A stretch of DNA of 64,000 nucleotides from UM-FILTER-40-17 sp032251335 (GTDB lineage Bacteria > Bacteroidota > Bacteroidia > Flavobacteriales > Flavobacteriaceae), in contig JAVVDW010000012.1 in NCBI GenBank assembly GCA_032251335.1, positions 29,077 to 93,076 on the forward strand, written 5' to 3'. Both the position numbers and the translations under genes were made by a program. The notes under the pieces are model-generated. The model was not told where the DNA came from, did no database searches, and worked only from the letters and a program-made list of their open reading frames with translations. Shown piece after piece: positions 52,406-61,783 of this stretch. How positions within the stretch are numbered: the first letter of the stretch is position 1; every line of letters begins with the position of its first letter.

Positions 52406-53716
52406 ATGAGGTTTATAACAAAAATGCTGTTGCTTTTGATGCTGACCTACAACTGGGTACACGGTCAAGACCCTGATGACGGTTTGGGTGAATACGCAGA
52501 TGCTTTCCAAGATTGCTTTTTTGAAGCGTTAAAGCAAAGCAACATTGAAAACTACAGCCGTGCGTTGGTGCTGCTCTACCAATGTGAAGAGCTCAATAAA
52601 AACGAGGCCGTCTTGTACTTTGAAATGGGAAAAAACCATTTGAAACTCAAAAACCTAAACGAAGCAGAAAAAGCATTTTTAAAAGCACAGAAAATGCAAC
52701 CGGACAACATATGGTACAACGAGGCACTTTTCGACTTCTACAAAATGTCTGAAAACTTACCTAAGAGCATTGTGTATTCCGAGAAATTGATCGCGCTGGG
52801 TCGTGACTATCACGAAACGCTGATTCGGCTATATCTGCAGGCAGAAAACCCTGAAAAAGCCTCCGAAACCCTCAATGCCATGCGCCTTAAAAAAGGCGAT
52901 TCGGATCGGGTTGCCATCCTTCAAGAACTTATAGACAGGCTCAACAGGCAATTGACTAGATCTGATACTTCTGCGTTTAACCATACCGCATATCAAAAAA
53001 ATGTTGAAGACGTGATGCTTGAGGAAAAATGGGAAGAATATCAAAACATAACGGCTGATTGGCTTCAAAATGCTCCGTCAGACACAGCAAAAATGTATGC
53101 TTTGCCTTTTTTTATTTTCCAAAAAGATTCCTTAGCAGCCAAGCAAGCTTTTCCATTCTTATTAAAAGAAGACATACAGAACAATGCTGCGCTTGAAAAG
53201 TTGATGGTTAAAACCCTGACAGAAGCCACTGCCCAACAAGTAAATTTGGGTTCAGATCTGACGTTAAGCAATTTTCTGACTTCAAAAGTACAAGCGACTT
53301 CTATATTGACCGCCGGTTTAAAATACGTATTAAAACTTCAAAAAAACACACTTGCACTTGTGCTTTCCGACAAAATCCTAGCCGCAGATGCCACTAATTT
53401 TGATGGCATTTCCGCTAAGGTAACGCTGCTCAATAGGCAACAGAGCCATGCTTTGGCGCTGGATCTCTCTCAACAGGCATTGGGTCTTTATCCGGCGCAA
53501 CCCGTTTTTTACCTCGAAAGTGGCAAGGCGCTTATCGCGCTGAACAAACCGGACAGCGCCGTAGAAATGCTTTTGGGCGGCATCGACTTTATCTTTGACG
53601 ACAACATTCTTCAAAACGAATTTTATCAAAAACTGGCTTCGGCATATAAATTGTTAGGTAATACAGAAAGAGAAGCTTTTTATCGTGCAAAATTGAAAAA
53701 CATTCCAAATCCGTGA
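52406..53716 (+). CDS. TPR-repeat exported protein
   Basis: A 436-residue protein with a signal peptide ending near YNWVHGQ, followed by TPR-like helix pairs (about 45-170 and 290-430: AVLYFEMGKNHLKLKNLNEAEKAFLKAQ split over about 65-92, and PVFYLESGKALIALNKPDSA). It probably acts as a scaffold for other envelope proteins. It overlaps the DUF4292 gene by 4 bp (GTGA), so the two are translationally coupled. Confidence 0.85.
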   Translation: MRFITKMLLLLMLTYNWVHGQDPDDGLGEYADAFQDCFFEALKQSNIENYSRALVLLYQCEELNKNEAVLYFEMGKNHLKLKNLNEAEKAFLKAQKMQPDNIWYNEALFDFYKMSENLPKSIVYSEKLIALGRDYHETLIRLYLQAENPEKASETLNAMRLKKGDSDRVAILQELIDRLNRQLTRSDTSAFNHTAYQKNVEDVMLEEKWEEYQNITADWLQNAPSDTAKMYALPFFIFQKDSLAAKQAFPFLLKEDIQNNAALEKLMVKTLTEATAQQVNLGSDLTLSNFLTSKVQATSILTAGLKYVLKLQKNTLALVLSDKILAADATNFDGISAKVTLLNRQQSHALALDLSQQALGLYPAQPVFYLESGKALIALNKPDSAVEMLLGGIDFIFDDNILQNEFYQKLASAYKLLGNTEREAFYRAKLKNIPNP

Positions 53717-54513
53717 CTCAAAACCTTACATCAGTGTATCGCATCCTGTTACCCATTGTTTTGGTAATGCTCTTCAATGCTTGTAAATCAGGCGCAGATG
53801 CACTCAGTTTTAAAAACGTAAAAAAACTAAAAGACAGCGAGCTGTTTGGTGAAATAGATCAGCGCAAAAGTCAGTTTAACACCCTGGAATCTAGGTTGAA
53901 AGTGAGATACGAGGATGACCAGCGTATGCAAAACCTAATAGTGACCATTCGCATGGAAAAAGACAGCCTTATTTGGATGAATGCTTCCGTGCTTGGCATT
54001 TCCATGGCACGCGCCAAAATAACACCCGGCAGTGTGCAGTATTACGAAAAATTAGACAAGACCTACTTTGACGGAAATTTTGAACTGCTCAGTAAATGGT
54101 TGGGCGCACCGCTCAACTTCGACCAGTTACAAAATCTGCTGTTGGGCGAACCTTTAACAGACTTGCGCCAGATGAACGGCCTGAATAGCCGTGTAGAAAA
54201 AAACCTATATCGGTTAGATGCTACCCGTTTTTTTGAAGATTTTACGGCCATGATACTCCTACGTCCGGACAACTTCAAAACAGTGGCACAGCAAATCAGC
54301 AGAGAAAGTGACGACAATTATCTAAAAGCAAACTATAAATCCTATCAAACGGTAGCCGGTGTTGTCTTGCCCGAAAATCTCCATCTCTTGGCTTATGAAA
54401 ATCCAAAAAAAATTAATATCGACATTGAATATAGAGATGTCAAAATCAACCAAGCATTAAATTTGCCTTTTAAAATTCCATCCGGATATAAAGAACTTGT
54501 CTTCTCTGAATGA
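53713..54513 (+). CDS. DUF4292 lipoprotein
   Basis: A 266-residue lipoprotein; signal peptide with VMLFNAC (Cys24). The start is GTG overlapping the stop of the TPR gene. The mature part is a LolA/LolB-like open beta-barrel pattern typical of DUF4292: RLKVRYEDDQRMQNLIVTIR, RMEKDSLIWMNASVLGISMA, ARAKITPGSVQYYEKLDKTY. This suggests lipid or lipoprotein handling. It overlaps the EnvC-like gene by 4 bp. Confidence 0.87.
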   Translation: MTQNLTSVYRILLPIVLVMLFNACKSGADALSFKNVKKLKDSELFGEIDQRKSQFNTLESRLKVRYEDDQRMQNLIVTIRMEKDSLIWMNASVLGISMARAKITPGSVQYYEKLDKTYFDGNFELLSKWLGAPLNFDQLQNLLLGEPLTDLRQMNGLNSRVEKNLYRLDATRFFEDFTAMILLRPDNFKTVAQQISRESDDNYLKANYKSYQTVAGVVLPENLHLLAYENPKKINIDIEYRDVKINQALNLPFKIPSGYKELVFSE

Positions 54514-55730
54514 AACGAAATATTCTGTTTTCTACCCTTACTTTCGGATTCTTGTTGCTGACAAGCCTGTATGGTTTTGCCCAGAGTGAACAGCAAAAAT
54601 TGGAGCAAAGACGACAAGAAATCATGGCCGAAATACAGCAAACCAACCGTTTGTTGAGTTCCAACAAAAAGCAATCGCGCAGCGTTTTGCAACAGATAGA
54701 AGACCTCGATTTAAAAATTAAATCTCAAGAAAAACTCATCGCTGTCATCAGCCAACAAGCCGGTTTGCTCAATAGAAAAATCCGAAACAACCGCAACGAA
54801 ATCAGCAAGTTGAACAAGGCGTTGGACGTTCTCAAAGCAGACTATGCCGATATGATTGTAAAATCTTACAAAAGCAAATCTGAACAGAGTCGTTTGATGT
54901 TTTTGCTGTCGTCGGATAATTTTTTACAAGCCTACAAGCGCTTGCAATACATGAAGCAATACACCCAACACCGACGTGTGCAGGGCGAAGAGATTGGGTT
55001 AAAAACAGCGTCTTTGCAAATCTTAAACGACACCTTGGGCATACAACTCAAGGCGCAAGAAGTACTGTTGGCGGAGCATAAAAAGGAACAGGAAAAAATA
55101 GAAGAGCAAAAGCGCATTCAAAAAATTCTAATCGGCGATTTGCGTAAAAAGGAGCGAACTTTTGCTTCGCAGATTAAGAAAAAACAAACAGAAATTGCCC
55201 GTATCGACAAGCAAATTCAATCGTTGGTTGACGCGGCGATTGCCTCAGCGAACAAAAGTAGCGGAAGTGCTGTAAGTGCCAAATTCAATCTGACGCCCGA
55301 GGCTAAAATTGTAGCGGATAATTTTCTGTCAAACAAAGGCAACTTGCCTTGGCCTATTGAAAAAGGATTGGTGGTGATGGGCTATGGAAAACAACCCCAT
55401 CCGTATGTAAAAAATGTTTATATCAACAGCAATGGTGTGCGCATTGCCACAGAAGAAGGTGCCAAAGCCCGTGCTATTTTCCAAGGAGTAGTGCTGGAAG
55501 TACAAATCATCAAAGGTGCAAATAAAACGGTTTTGGTACAGCACGGCAATTACATATCCGTCTATAACAACCTCTCTAAAGTGTTTGTGAAAAAGGGTGA
55601 TAAAGTCACTATTTATCAAGAAATAGGAGAAGTTTACACAGATAAAACCACCGGAGAAACGCTGTTGAAGTTCAGTATTTTTCAAGACAGTCAAGTACAA
55701 AATCCGGCGCTTTGGATTTACAGGATGTAA
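54510..55730 (+). CDS. EnvC-like murein hydrolase activator (degenerate M23 domain)
   Basis: A 406-residue exported protein. Signal peptide (ends about YGFAQ), a long coiled coil (about 24-250) and a C-terminal LytM/M23 fold (about 300-400). Catalytic residues appear lost: the HxxxD-type zinc-binding segment reads YINSNGVRIAT, without the usual Asp, and the usual YxHL reads VYNNLSKV. HGNYISVY is kept. This fits activators such as EnvC that switch on amidases rather than active peptidases. It is the last gene of the envelope unit. Confidence 0.87.
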   Translation: MKRNILFSTLTFGFLLLTSLYGFAQSEQQKLEQRRQEIMAEIQQTNRLLSSNKKQSRSVLQQIEDLDLKIKSQEKLIAVISQQAGLLNRKIRNNRNEISKLNKALDVLKADYADMIVKSYKSKSEQSRLMFLLSSDNFLQAYKRLQYMKQYTQHRRVQGEEIGLKTASLQILNDTLGIQLKAQEVLLAEHKKEQEKIEEQKRIQKILIGDLRKKERTFASQIKKKQTEIARIDKQIQSLVDAAIASANKSSGSAVSAKFNLTPEAKIVADNFLSNKGNLPWPIEKGLVVMGYGKQPHPYVKNVYINSNGVRIATEEGAKARAIFQGVVLEVQIIKGANKTVLVQHGNYISVYNNLSKVFVKKGDKVTIYQEIGEVYTDKTTGETLLKFSIFQDSQVQNPALWIYRM

Positions 55731-55808
55731 GATTTAAAGAGAATTTAAACAGCAGAAGCCTCAGGTTTTTTGATAAATAATCCAGAATCCTATTCATTTT
55801 AAAATCAC

Positions 55809-56456
55809 CTAAGGGGTTTCCAAAACCCTCATAAAATCGGCACGACTGATTTCTTCAGCGCCAAAAGAGGCCAAATAATCAGTATATACCTGGCAATCTA
55901 TAAGTTGGTAGTTTCTAGAGCACAGTTCTGTCACCCAGTACACAAAGGCAACTTTGGACGCATTGGAAACCTTGGAAAACATGCTTTCGCCACAAAAAAC
56001 CCTGCCCAAATCTACTCCATATAAACCGCCAACCAGGTTTCCGCCTTGCCAAACTTCAACAGACACCGCATGCCCTAAACGATGCAGTTTTTCATAAGCG
56101 TCTATCATTTCCGGTTGTATCCAAGTGTCGACTTGTCCTTGCCTTGGTACCGCTGCGCAAGCTTCCATCACTTCGCGAAACGCTTGGTTTACAGTTATTT
56201 TAAAAGGGTGTTTGCGCAAAAAAGATCGAAGACTCTTGGGTATTTTTAATGCATCGGGAAAAAGTACCATCCGTTTGGGTGGATGCCACCAGATAATGGG
56301 TTCGTGGCGGTTGTACCATGGAAAAATACCACTGCGGTAAGCCAAAAGCAAGCGCTCGGGTGACAAATCACCTCCAATAGCCAAAATTCCATCCGGCGAA
56401 GCTGCCTGCGCCGGTGGAAAATAAAAGTCATCTGAAAGAAAGTGGTAAGCATCCAT
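55809..56456 (-). CDS. aat: Leucyl/phenylalanyl-tRNA-protein transferase
   Basis: A 215-residue GNAT-like enzyme that adds Leu or Phe to N-terminal Arg/Lys for the N-end rule pathway. Family blocks are GIFPWYNRHEPIIWWHPPKR (about 39-58), VEVWQGGNLVGGLYGVDLGRVFCGESMF and LIDCQVYTDYLASFGAEEI. It starts 1 bp after the transporter gene and shares its transcript. Confidence 0.95.
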   Translation of the reverse strand: MDAYHFLSDDFYFPPAQAASPDGILAIGGDLSPERLLLAYRSGIFPWYNRHEPIIWWHPPKRMVLFPDALKIPKSLRSFLRKHPFKITVNQAFREVMEACAAVPRQGQVDTWIQPEMIDAYEKLHRLGHAVSVEVWQGGNLVGGLYGVDLGRVFCGESMFSKVSNASKVAFVYWVTELCSRNYQLIDCQVYTDYLASFGAEEISRADFMRVLETP

Positions 56457-56457
56457 A

Positions 56458-57861
56458 TCAGTACAAAAAAATCAAGCCTGCCAAGTACACAAGTGTACCC
56501 ACAAGCATCAAAACCACAGTGTAGGGCAATATTTCTTTGGCTTTCAAACGGGTAATGCTCAGCAAAGGCAACGCCCAAAAGGGCTGCAACATATTGGTGA
56601 TTTGATCGCCATAGGCGAGTGCCATCACAGCCGTGGGAAGCGGAACGTTTAGTTGGCTGGCAGCATCCAGAATCACCGGGCCTTGTATGGCCCATTGTCC
56701 GCCCCCACTGGGCACAAAGACATTGACCAGACCGGCACTAAAAAAAGTGTAAACTGGCAAGGTATGTGCGTTGGAAATAGACACGAAAAAATCGGAAAAT
56801 TGTTGCACCAATCCGCTCCCGCTCATAATACCCATGATGCCAAAGTAGAGCGGAAATTGAATCAGGATCCCCGACACGCCCCGTACGGCTTCATCCAGTG
56901 CTTTTAGAAAATCTCGGATGTTTTTGTGGAGCAACAGGGCACATCCCAACATCAAAAAATTGAGCATGTTTGGCGTCAAATGCAACTGTGTCAGGTCTGA
57001 TTGGTATTGAACCCACCAGGCCAATACAATTAAGAGGCCAAAAAATTTTGACGCCCAGGTGGTTTGTTCGAGCCAATCGGCACCTTTGGTTGAGGCTGTT
57101 TTTTTTGAGGTAAAAACCGTTGGTTTCACAGGTATTTTAGTAGATGTTGCTTTGCGAGATAACCATGCCAAAGTGAGCGGAACAACACAAAGCAAAAGTC
57201 CGAAAACGAGTAGGTTGGGTGTACTAAAAATGGTTAGTTGTGTAGAGATGGCATTTGGCAATACGGCTGCCAATGTGGGGTTGATGGAATCCACCAAATC
57301 TGCCAAATGGCCGGGTTCTGCTATTTTGAGCGGCGCACTCCCGCTCATCCCGCCATGCCAAACCATAAGCCCCACATAGCCGGCGGCACCCACCAGCGGA
57401 TAGTTGATTGGCTGTTGGTTTTCGGCAGCGTTTTCGCCAATTTTTCGGGTCAGTATGGCACCAAAAATAAGGCCCAGACCCCAATTGAAAAAAGCGACCA
57501 ACATGGTGGTGATGCTGACCAATATAACGGCGCGTTTGGTGGTGCTGCCATAGCGGCTCAGGTTTTGCAAGAATTGGTGTGCAGGCTTGCTGAGTACCAA
57601 GACGTGGCCCAGCACCAAAATGAGCATCATTTGATAGGCAAAGACCAACAAACCTGTATTCCAAATTCCGCTTTCCCAAAATTTGAGCAATTGAAACCCT
57701 TGGTTGTTATCTGCGGCGGGTTTGGTGAACACCCAAGCCAAGATAAATGTGAGAAAAGTGAGGAGTACGGCGATGGTAAAAGGCGACGGCAACCACTTGC
57801 CAAACAAGTTTTCGATGTATCTGATGGCTGATTTTTCGGTCTTGTTTGGGTTTTTTGGCAT
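56458..57861 (-). CDS. AtoE-type short-chain fatty acid transporter
   Basis: A 467-residue permease with about 11 hydrophobic segments. It matches the AtoE/short-chain fatty acid uptake family: PSPFTIAVLLTFLTFILAWV (about 26-45), FFNWGLGLIFGAILTRKIGE, GYVGLMVWHGGMSGSAPLKI, VNVFVPSGGGQWAIQGPVIL. It is the first gene of a unit with aat. The substrate is by family only. Confidence 0.88.
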   Translation of the reverse strand: MPKNPNKTEKSAIRYIENLFGKWLPSPFTIAVLLTFLTFILAWVFTKPAADNNQGFQLLKFWESGIWNTGLLVFAYQMMLILVLGHVLVLSKPAHQFLQNLSRYGSTTKRAVILVSITTMLVAFFNWGLGLIFGAILTRKIGENAAENQQPINYPLVGAAGYVGLMVWHGGMSGSAPLKIAEPGHLADLVDSINPTLAAVLPNAISTQLTIFSTPNLLVFGLLLCVVPLTLAWLSRKATSTKIPVKPTVFTSKKTASTKGADWLEQTTWASKFFGLLIVLAWWVQYQSDLTQLHLTPNMLNFLMLGCALLLHKNIRDFLKALDEAVRGVSGILIQFPLYFGIMGIMSGSGLVQQFSDFFVSISNAHTLPVYTFFSAGLVNVFVPSGGGQWAIQGPVILDAASQLNVPLPTAVMALAYGDQITNMLQPFWALPLLSITRLKAKEILPYTVVLMLVGTLVYLAGLIFLY

Positions 57862-57934
57862 CGTTTTACTGGATTCTAAAGGTGGTAAAAATAAGAATCA
57901 GCGGAATGCAGCGTGAGGGATGGGAGCGGCAGCG

Positions 57935-58002
57935 CCCCGCCAAATGGCGGGGACTACAGCGGACAGCCCGACCCCGCCAAATGCCTAAGGCATTTGGCGG
58001 GG
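57935..58002. repeat. Two GC-rich hairpins in tandem (intergenic repeat)
   Basis: CCCCGCC/GGCGGGG (57935-57952) and a perfect 15-bp inverted repeat CCCCGCCAAATGCCT / AGGCATTTGGCGGGG (57972-58002) with one base between arms. The two share CCCCGCCAAATG. They lie between the DUF3127 stop and the transporter start and are much more GC-rich than their surroundings. Confidence 0.8.
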
Positions 58003-58022
58003 GACACGCCCATATCTTTTAT

Positions 58023-58409
58023 TTAAAAAGGCAGGTCGTCGTTATCTTCGGGATTGAAATCTGTAGCAGAACCGGCTTTTTCAAAACTGTCGGGCAGAGG
58101 CGGCATTTCCGGTGGTGCATTGTGGGCTTCGGGTTGCAAGGCTTCGATACGCCATCCGGTGATGGAGTTGAAATATTTTACTTCGCCTTGTGGGCTTGTC
58201 CAATCGCGACCGCGTAGGTTGATACTGACGCGTACGTCTTGACCCACTTGGTAATTGTCGAGCAAGCTGCATTTGTCCTGCACAAACTCGATGAGGATGT
58301 GCTGGGGGTATTGCTCGTCTGTGGTGACAACCAATTCTCTTTTTTTAAATCCGTTGGAGCCCACTTCTTTGGTGTCTCCCAAAACTCTGATTTTTCCGGT
58401 AACTTCCAT
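58023..58409 (-). CDS. DUF3127 protein with SSB-like acidic tail
   Basis: A 128-residue protein. The N-terminal ~95 residues are DUF3127 (VTGKIRVLGDTKEVGSNGFK, RELVVTTDEQYPQHILIEF, VRVSINLRGRDW), an OB-fold-like pattern. The tail is Pro/Glu/Asp-rich and ends in DNDDLPF, close to the acidic tip of single-stranded DNA-binding protein. It may bind nucleic acid or SSB partners; this is inference. It starts 4 bp after the flavin reductase gene. Confidence 0.88.
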   Translation of the reverse strand: MEVTGKIRVLGDTKEVGSNGFKKRELVVTTDEQYPQHILIEFVQDKCSLLDNYQVGQDVRVSINLRGRDWTSPQGEVKYFNSITGWRIEALQPEAHNAPPEMPPLPDSFEKAGSATDFNPEDNDDLPF

Positions 58410-58413
58410 AATT

Positions 58414-59280
58414 TTAGTTTGCTAATAATATTTTCCAGGCGTTTTCTATATCGTTTTTGTCTAGGTATTCTTGGGCGAGCCGGTGCCTGTTTTCTGTGTT
58501 CGCCGCTTGTGGAAAACCTTTGAGCGAAGATACAAATTGTTTGGCAGAAACGGCGTCGGGTATTTTTTCGACGGTGGCCAGTTTACCTAGGTCGTTTCCT
58601 GTGAGTATGCGACTATGGCGTATTTCTTCGGGGAGTTGATCGACGCCGATGCCCATTGCCGCCAAGGGTTTGGGAACTTCGAACATGGCTTGGGATGCAC
58701 GGCAATACCAGTTGGCGCCCATGCGTGAAACCAAGTCTAGTTGTTGGTGTATGAGGTGTCCGTTGGCGTCTATGAGGTTTTCTTTTATGTGGATTTTGAC
58801 CACTTCGCAGATGACCAAGTTGCCGGCACCGCCGCCTTGGCCGAGTGGTAGTATTTGGGTTACTTTGCATTCAAACTGTACGGGCGATTGGGCCACGCGA
58901 AAGGGTTTTACGAGGTCTGACGGCTGGGCAGAAAATCCGGATTTTACGAATTCGTTGACGCCTTTGGGGTAGGCTGTGCTGCTGAGCGACATTTGGTGTA
59001 CCATCTGGTAGTTGACCACGTTGATGACCACTTCGGGGACTTCTTGCACGTTGAGCAGCGTGTCTTTTTGAGAGCCGTCTTGTCCGCGGTTGACGGGTGA
59101 AAAAACGAGTATGGGCGGACTGGCGCTAAAGACATTGAAAAAACTGAAGGGAGACAGATTGGGATTGCCGTGGGCATCTACGGTGCTGGCAAAAGCTATG
59201 GGACGTGGCGCTACGGCACTTGACAGGTAGGCGTAGAGGCGCGAATTGTCGAGTTCGGATGGGAGAAAAGAGCGGGTCAT
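58414..59280 (-). CDS. Flavin reductase-like FMN-binding protein
   Basis: A 288-residue protein of the flavin reductase/DIM6 family. The FMN-binding split barrel covers about 15-180: LSSAVAPRPIAFASTVDAHG, NLSPFSFFNVFSASPPILVF, VVNYQMVHQMSLSSTAYPKG. The C-terminal third (about 200-288) is extra and helical. It could reduce flavin or act as an oxidoreductase of unknown substrate. It heads a unit with DUF3127. Confidence 0.88.
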   Translation of the reverse strand: MTRSFLPSELDNSRLYAYLSSAVAPRPIAFASTVDAHGNPNLSPFSFFNVFSASPPILVFSPVNRGQDGSQKDTLLNVQEVPEVVINVVNYQMVHQMSLSSTAYPKGVNEFVKSGFSAQPSDLVKPFRVAQSPVQFECKVTQILPLGQGGGAGNLVICEVVKIHIKENLIDANGHLIHQQLDLVSRMGANWYCRASQAMFEVPKPLAAMGIGVDQLPEEIRHSRILTGNDLGKLATVEKIPDAVSAKQFVSSLKGFPQAANTENRHRLAQEYLDKNDIENAWKILLAN

Positions 59281-59336
59281 AGGCCGATTTTTTTCAAAGG
59301 TACTATTTATGTTTCAGGAATTGAAATGGTCAAGTC

Positions 59337-59369
59337 TTTGCTAGATATAATTTCTGTAATTTAGCTTTT
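59337..59369 (+). promoter_or_regulatory. Candidate promoter of the orphan histidine kinase
   Basis: TTTG (59337-59340), 21-bp spacer, TAGCTTTT (59362-59369), one base from TAnnTTTG. The transcript would start about 12 bases before the TTG start codon. Confidence 0.5.
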
Positions 59370-59388
59370 TATTCAGAATCTATTTCCC

Positions 59389-60537
59389 TTGCGCGTACAC
59401 AGGCTTACATTTCGTTGGTTTTTACTGCTCATTTCTTTTGTGATTGTGAGTTTGTTGCTCATCAATACGTATATGTTTTTTCAGCGATTTAAAGAAGAGG
59501 AACGCATCAAGATGAACAATTGGGCTTTTGCGGAAGAGGCTTTTTTGAGAAGCACTAATTTGAATGAAGATTTGGGCGATTTGACGGTGCAGGTGCTGAG
59601 CAGTAACAACAGCACACCTATGATACTGACCGATCCGGACGGCGAGATTATCGATTACCGAAATATTGACCGGGAAGACGCAGACAGTGCCGAAAAACTC
59701 AAGGCTTTGGCGCGCCAATACGGACAGTCTAACGAGCCAATAGTGGTGCGCCACAACAACGAGGTGTTTGCGTATCTCTATTACGGCGACTCTGCGATGT
59801 TGCAGAATATCAAATATTTTCCTTTTGCCATCATTTTGATTGTGGTCTTGTTTGGTACGGTGATTTTTCTGTACTACAGCGCAGACAAAAACGCAGAGCA
59901 AAACTTGCTTTGGGCGGGCATGGCCAAAGAGACGGCGCATCAAATTGGGACGCCTTTGTCGTCGCTAGTGGGTTGGGTAGAAATTTTGAAGCAGGAAAAC
60001 GTGCCGGAAAACATGTTAGAGGAAATCAAAAAAGATTTGGACAGGCTCAACATCATCACCGATCGGTTTTCCAAGGTAGGCTCAATGCCTGCGCTACAGG
60101 AAAAAGATTTGGTAGCCGAAACCCAAAAAGCCTTTGGTTATGTGTCTTCGCGTTCTTCCAAATTGATTCGGTTTGAATCGGCTATACCGGATAAACCAAT
60201 CTGTGTGAAACTCAACACCGAACTCTACAACTGGACGATAGAAAACTTGGTAAAAAACGGTATAGATGCCATGCGCGGCAAGGGCCGTATTTCGCTTAAC
60301 ATAGAAGAAGAAACCCACTGGGTGCACGTGCAAATTTCCGATACCGGAAGCGGCATTCCCAAGCACATACAGAAACAGATGTTTAAACCCGGTTTTACGA
60401 CCAAAACACGCGGTTGGGGTTTGGGGCTTTCTTTGGCCAAACGCATTATTGAAGACTACCACCAAGGACAGTTGCGCATCAAAAAAACAGAAATAGGCAA
60501 AGGCAGCGTGATGCAAATTTCCCTTCGAAAAGTTTGA
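59389..60537 (+). CDS. Orphan membrane sensor histidine kinase
   Basis: A 382-residue kinase with two membrane helices (about 9-30 and 146-164) around a periplasmic sensor domain (about 31-145). The dimerisation/phospho-acceptor box has His184 in MAKETAHQIGTPLSSLVGWV. ATPase motifs are ENLVKNGIDAM (N), ISDTGSGIPKHIQ (G1), FKPGFTTKTRGWGLGLSLAK (F/G2). No response regulator is adjacent. The start is TTG, supported by a promoter-like element just upstream and the hydrophobic N-terminus. The signal is unknown. Confidence 0.9.
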   Translation: MRVHRLTFRWFLLLISFVIVSLLLINTYMFFQRFKEEERIKMNNWAFAEEAFLRSTNLNEDLGDLTVQVLSSNNSTPMILTDPDGEIIDYRNIDREDADSAEKLKALARQYGQSNEPIVVRHNNEVFAYLYYGDSAMLQNIKYFPFAIILIVVLFGTVIFLYYSADKNAEQNLLWAGMAKETAHQIGTPLSSLVGWVEILKQENVPENMLEEIKKDLDRLNIITDRFSKVGSMPALQEKDLVAETQKAFGYVSSRSSKLIRFESAIPDKPICVKLNTELYNWTIENLVKNGIDAMRGKGRISLNIEEETHWVHVQISDTGSGIPKHIQKQMFKPGFTTKTRGWGLGLSLAKRIIEDYHQGQLRIKKTEIGKGSVMQISLRKV

Positions 60538-60760
60538 GTGCATTTTTAATCTGCCCGTTGGTGCATCATTTTGTTGTATAAACCAGAGGCTTTTTTTCAG
60601 ATTATTTGATGTCAACTTATGAAATAAATATCTAAAAATAAATGTTTTACGGATTTTACACACCTAAATCAAAACGAATAGACTACCTTGCGGACAAAAG
60701 TTAAGCTAGATATGTAAATGCTAATTGACTTTAATGGTTAATAAAGCAAATATATACGTT

Positions 60761-61783
60761 ATGAAAACTTACTCTCTACAAGAAATAAACGATGTCCTAC
60801 AAGGGGAAATCATCGGCAATACATCTCAAAACATCACCACGCCCGAGCATTTGGATGTGGCAAGCCAAACCGAAATATCCTTTATCGGTAATAAAAAATA
60901 TGAGAAATATTGGGCACATTCCAAAGCTTGTGTGGCTGTTGTCAACGAAGATATTTCGATAGAACCCGGGGAAAATCGGGCTTTTATAAAAGTCAAAAAT
61001 GCCGATTTGGCAATGTCTCAAATTCTCGATTTGTTTGCGCCGCCCGCGCCCACGCTAAATACGGATATTCATCCGACTGCCGTGGTTGACGAAACCGTTA
61101 CTATAGGCTATGGCACGAGAATAGGTGCGGGAAGTTATGTTGGTGCAAATGTATTGCTCGGCAAAAACATCACCATCTACCCGAACGTTACCATACTCGA
61201 TGCGTGTAGCATAGGCGACAACACCATTTTGTGGTCGGGAACCGTTATTCGAGAGCGATGTCATGTGGGTGCCAATTGTATTTTACATCCCAATGCAACC
61301 ATAGGTGCAGACGGTTTTGGTTTTCGCCCCGACCCCAAACGCGGCTTGGTTAAGATTCCGCAAATTGGCAATGTTATCATCGGGAATGACGTGGAGATAG
61401 GTGCCAATTCTTGTGTAGATCGGGGAAAGTTCAGCGCAACAGTTTTGGGCGACGGATGTAAAATTGACAACTTGGTACAAATAGGGCACAACAGCAAACT
61501 CGGAAAATTTTGCATCATGGCCGGCAACAGCGGTTTGGCGGGCTCGGTGACCTTGGGTAATGGTGTGGTTATAGGCGGAAGCGCATCTATCAAAGACCAC
61601 ACAACTATAGGCGATGGCGCCATAATTGGTGCCGGATCGGGTGTGACTGCCGATGTACCCGCCGGAAAAACCATGTTGGGTTATCCCGCTGTGGAGGCAA
61701 GAGATGCGCTTAAACAATGGGCTATCTTGAAAAGAATGGTTAAGAACTTAGGTGTCAAACCCTCTGAAGATGTAGCCAAATAG
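60761..61783 (+). CDS. lpxD: UDP-3-O-acylglucosamine N-acyltransferase (LpxD)
   Basis: A 340-residue left-handed beta-helix acyltransferase of lipid A synthesis. The N-terminal domain (1-~100) has SFIGNKKYEKYW; hexapeptide repeats cover about 105-310. The catalytic His is in DNLVQIGHNSKLGKF, followed by MAGNSGLAGSVTLG; the family block is ATIGADGFGFRPD. The ATG giving MKTYSLQEIND is used; an upstream in-frame ATG or TTG exists. It stands alone, away from lpxA/lpxC, so it may be a second LpxD copy of the genome. I cannot tell from this window. Confidence 0.9.
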   Translation: MKTYSLQEINDVLQGEIIGNTSQNITTPEHLDVASQTEISFIGNKKYEKYWAHSKACVAVVNEDISIEPGENRAFIKVKNADLAMSQILDLFAPPAPTLNTDIHPTAVVDETVTIGYGTRIGAGSYVGANVLLGKNITIYPNVTILDACSIGDNTILWSGTVIRERCHVGANCILHPNATIGADGFGFRPDPKRGLVKIPQIGNVIIGNDVEIGANSCVDRGKFSATVLGDGCKIDNLVQIGHNSKLGKFCIMAGNSGLAGSVTLGNGVVIGGSASIKDHTTIGDGAIIGAGSGVTADVPAGKTMLGYPAVEARDALKQWAILKRMVKNLGVKPSEDVAK

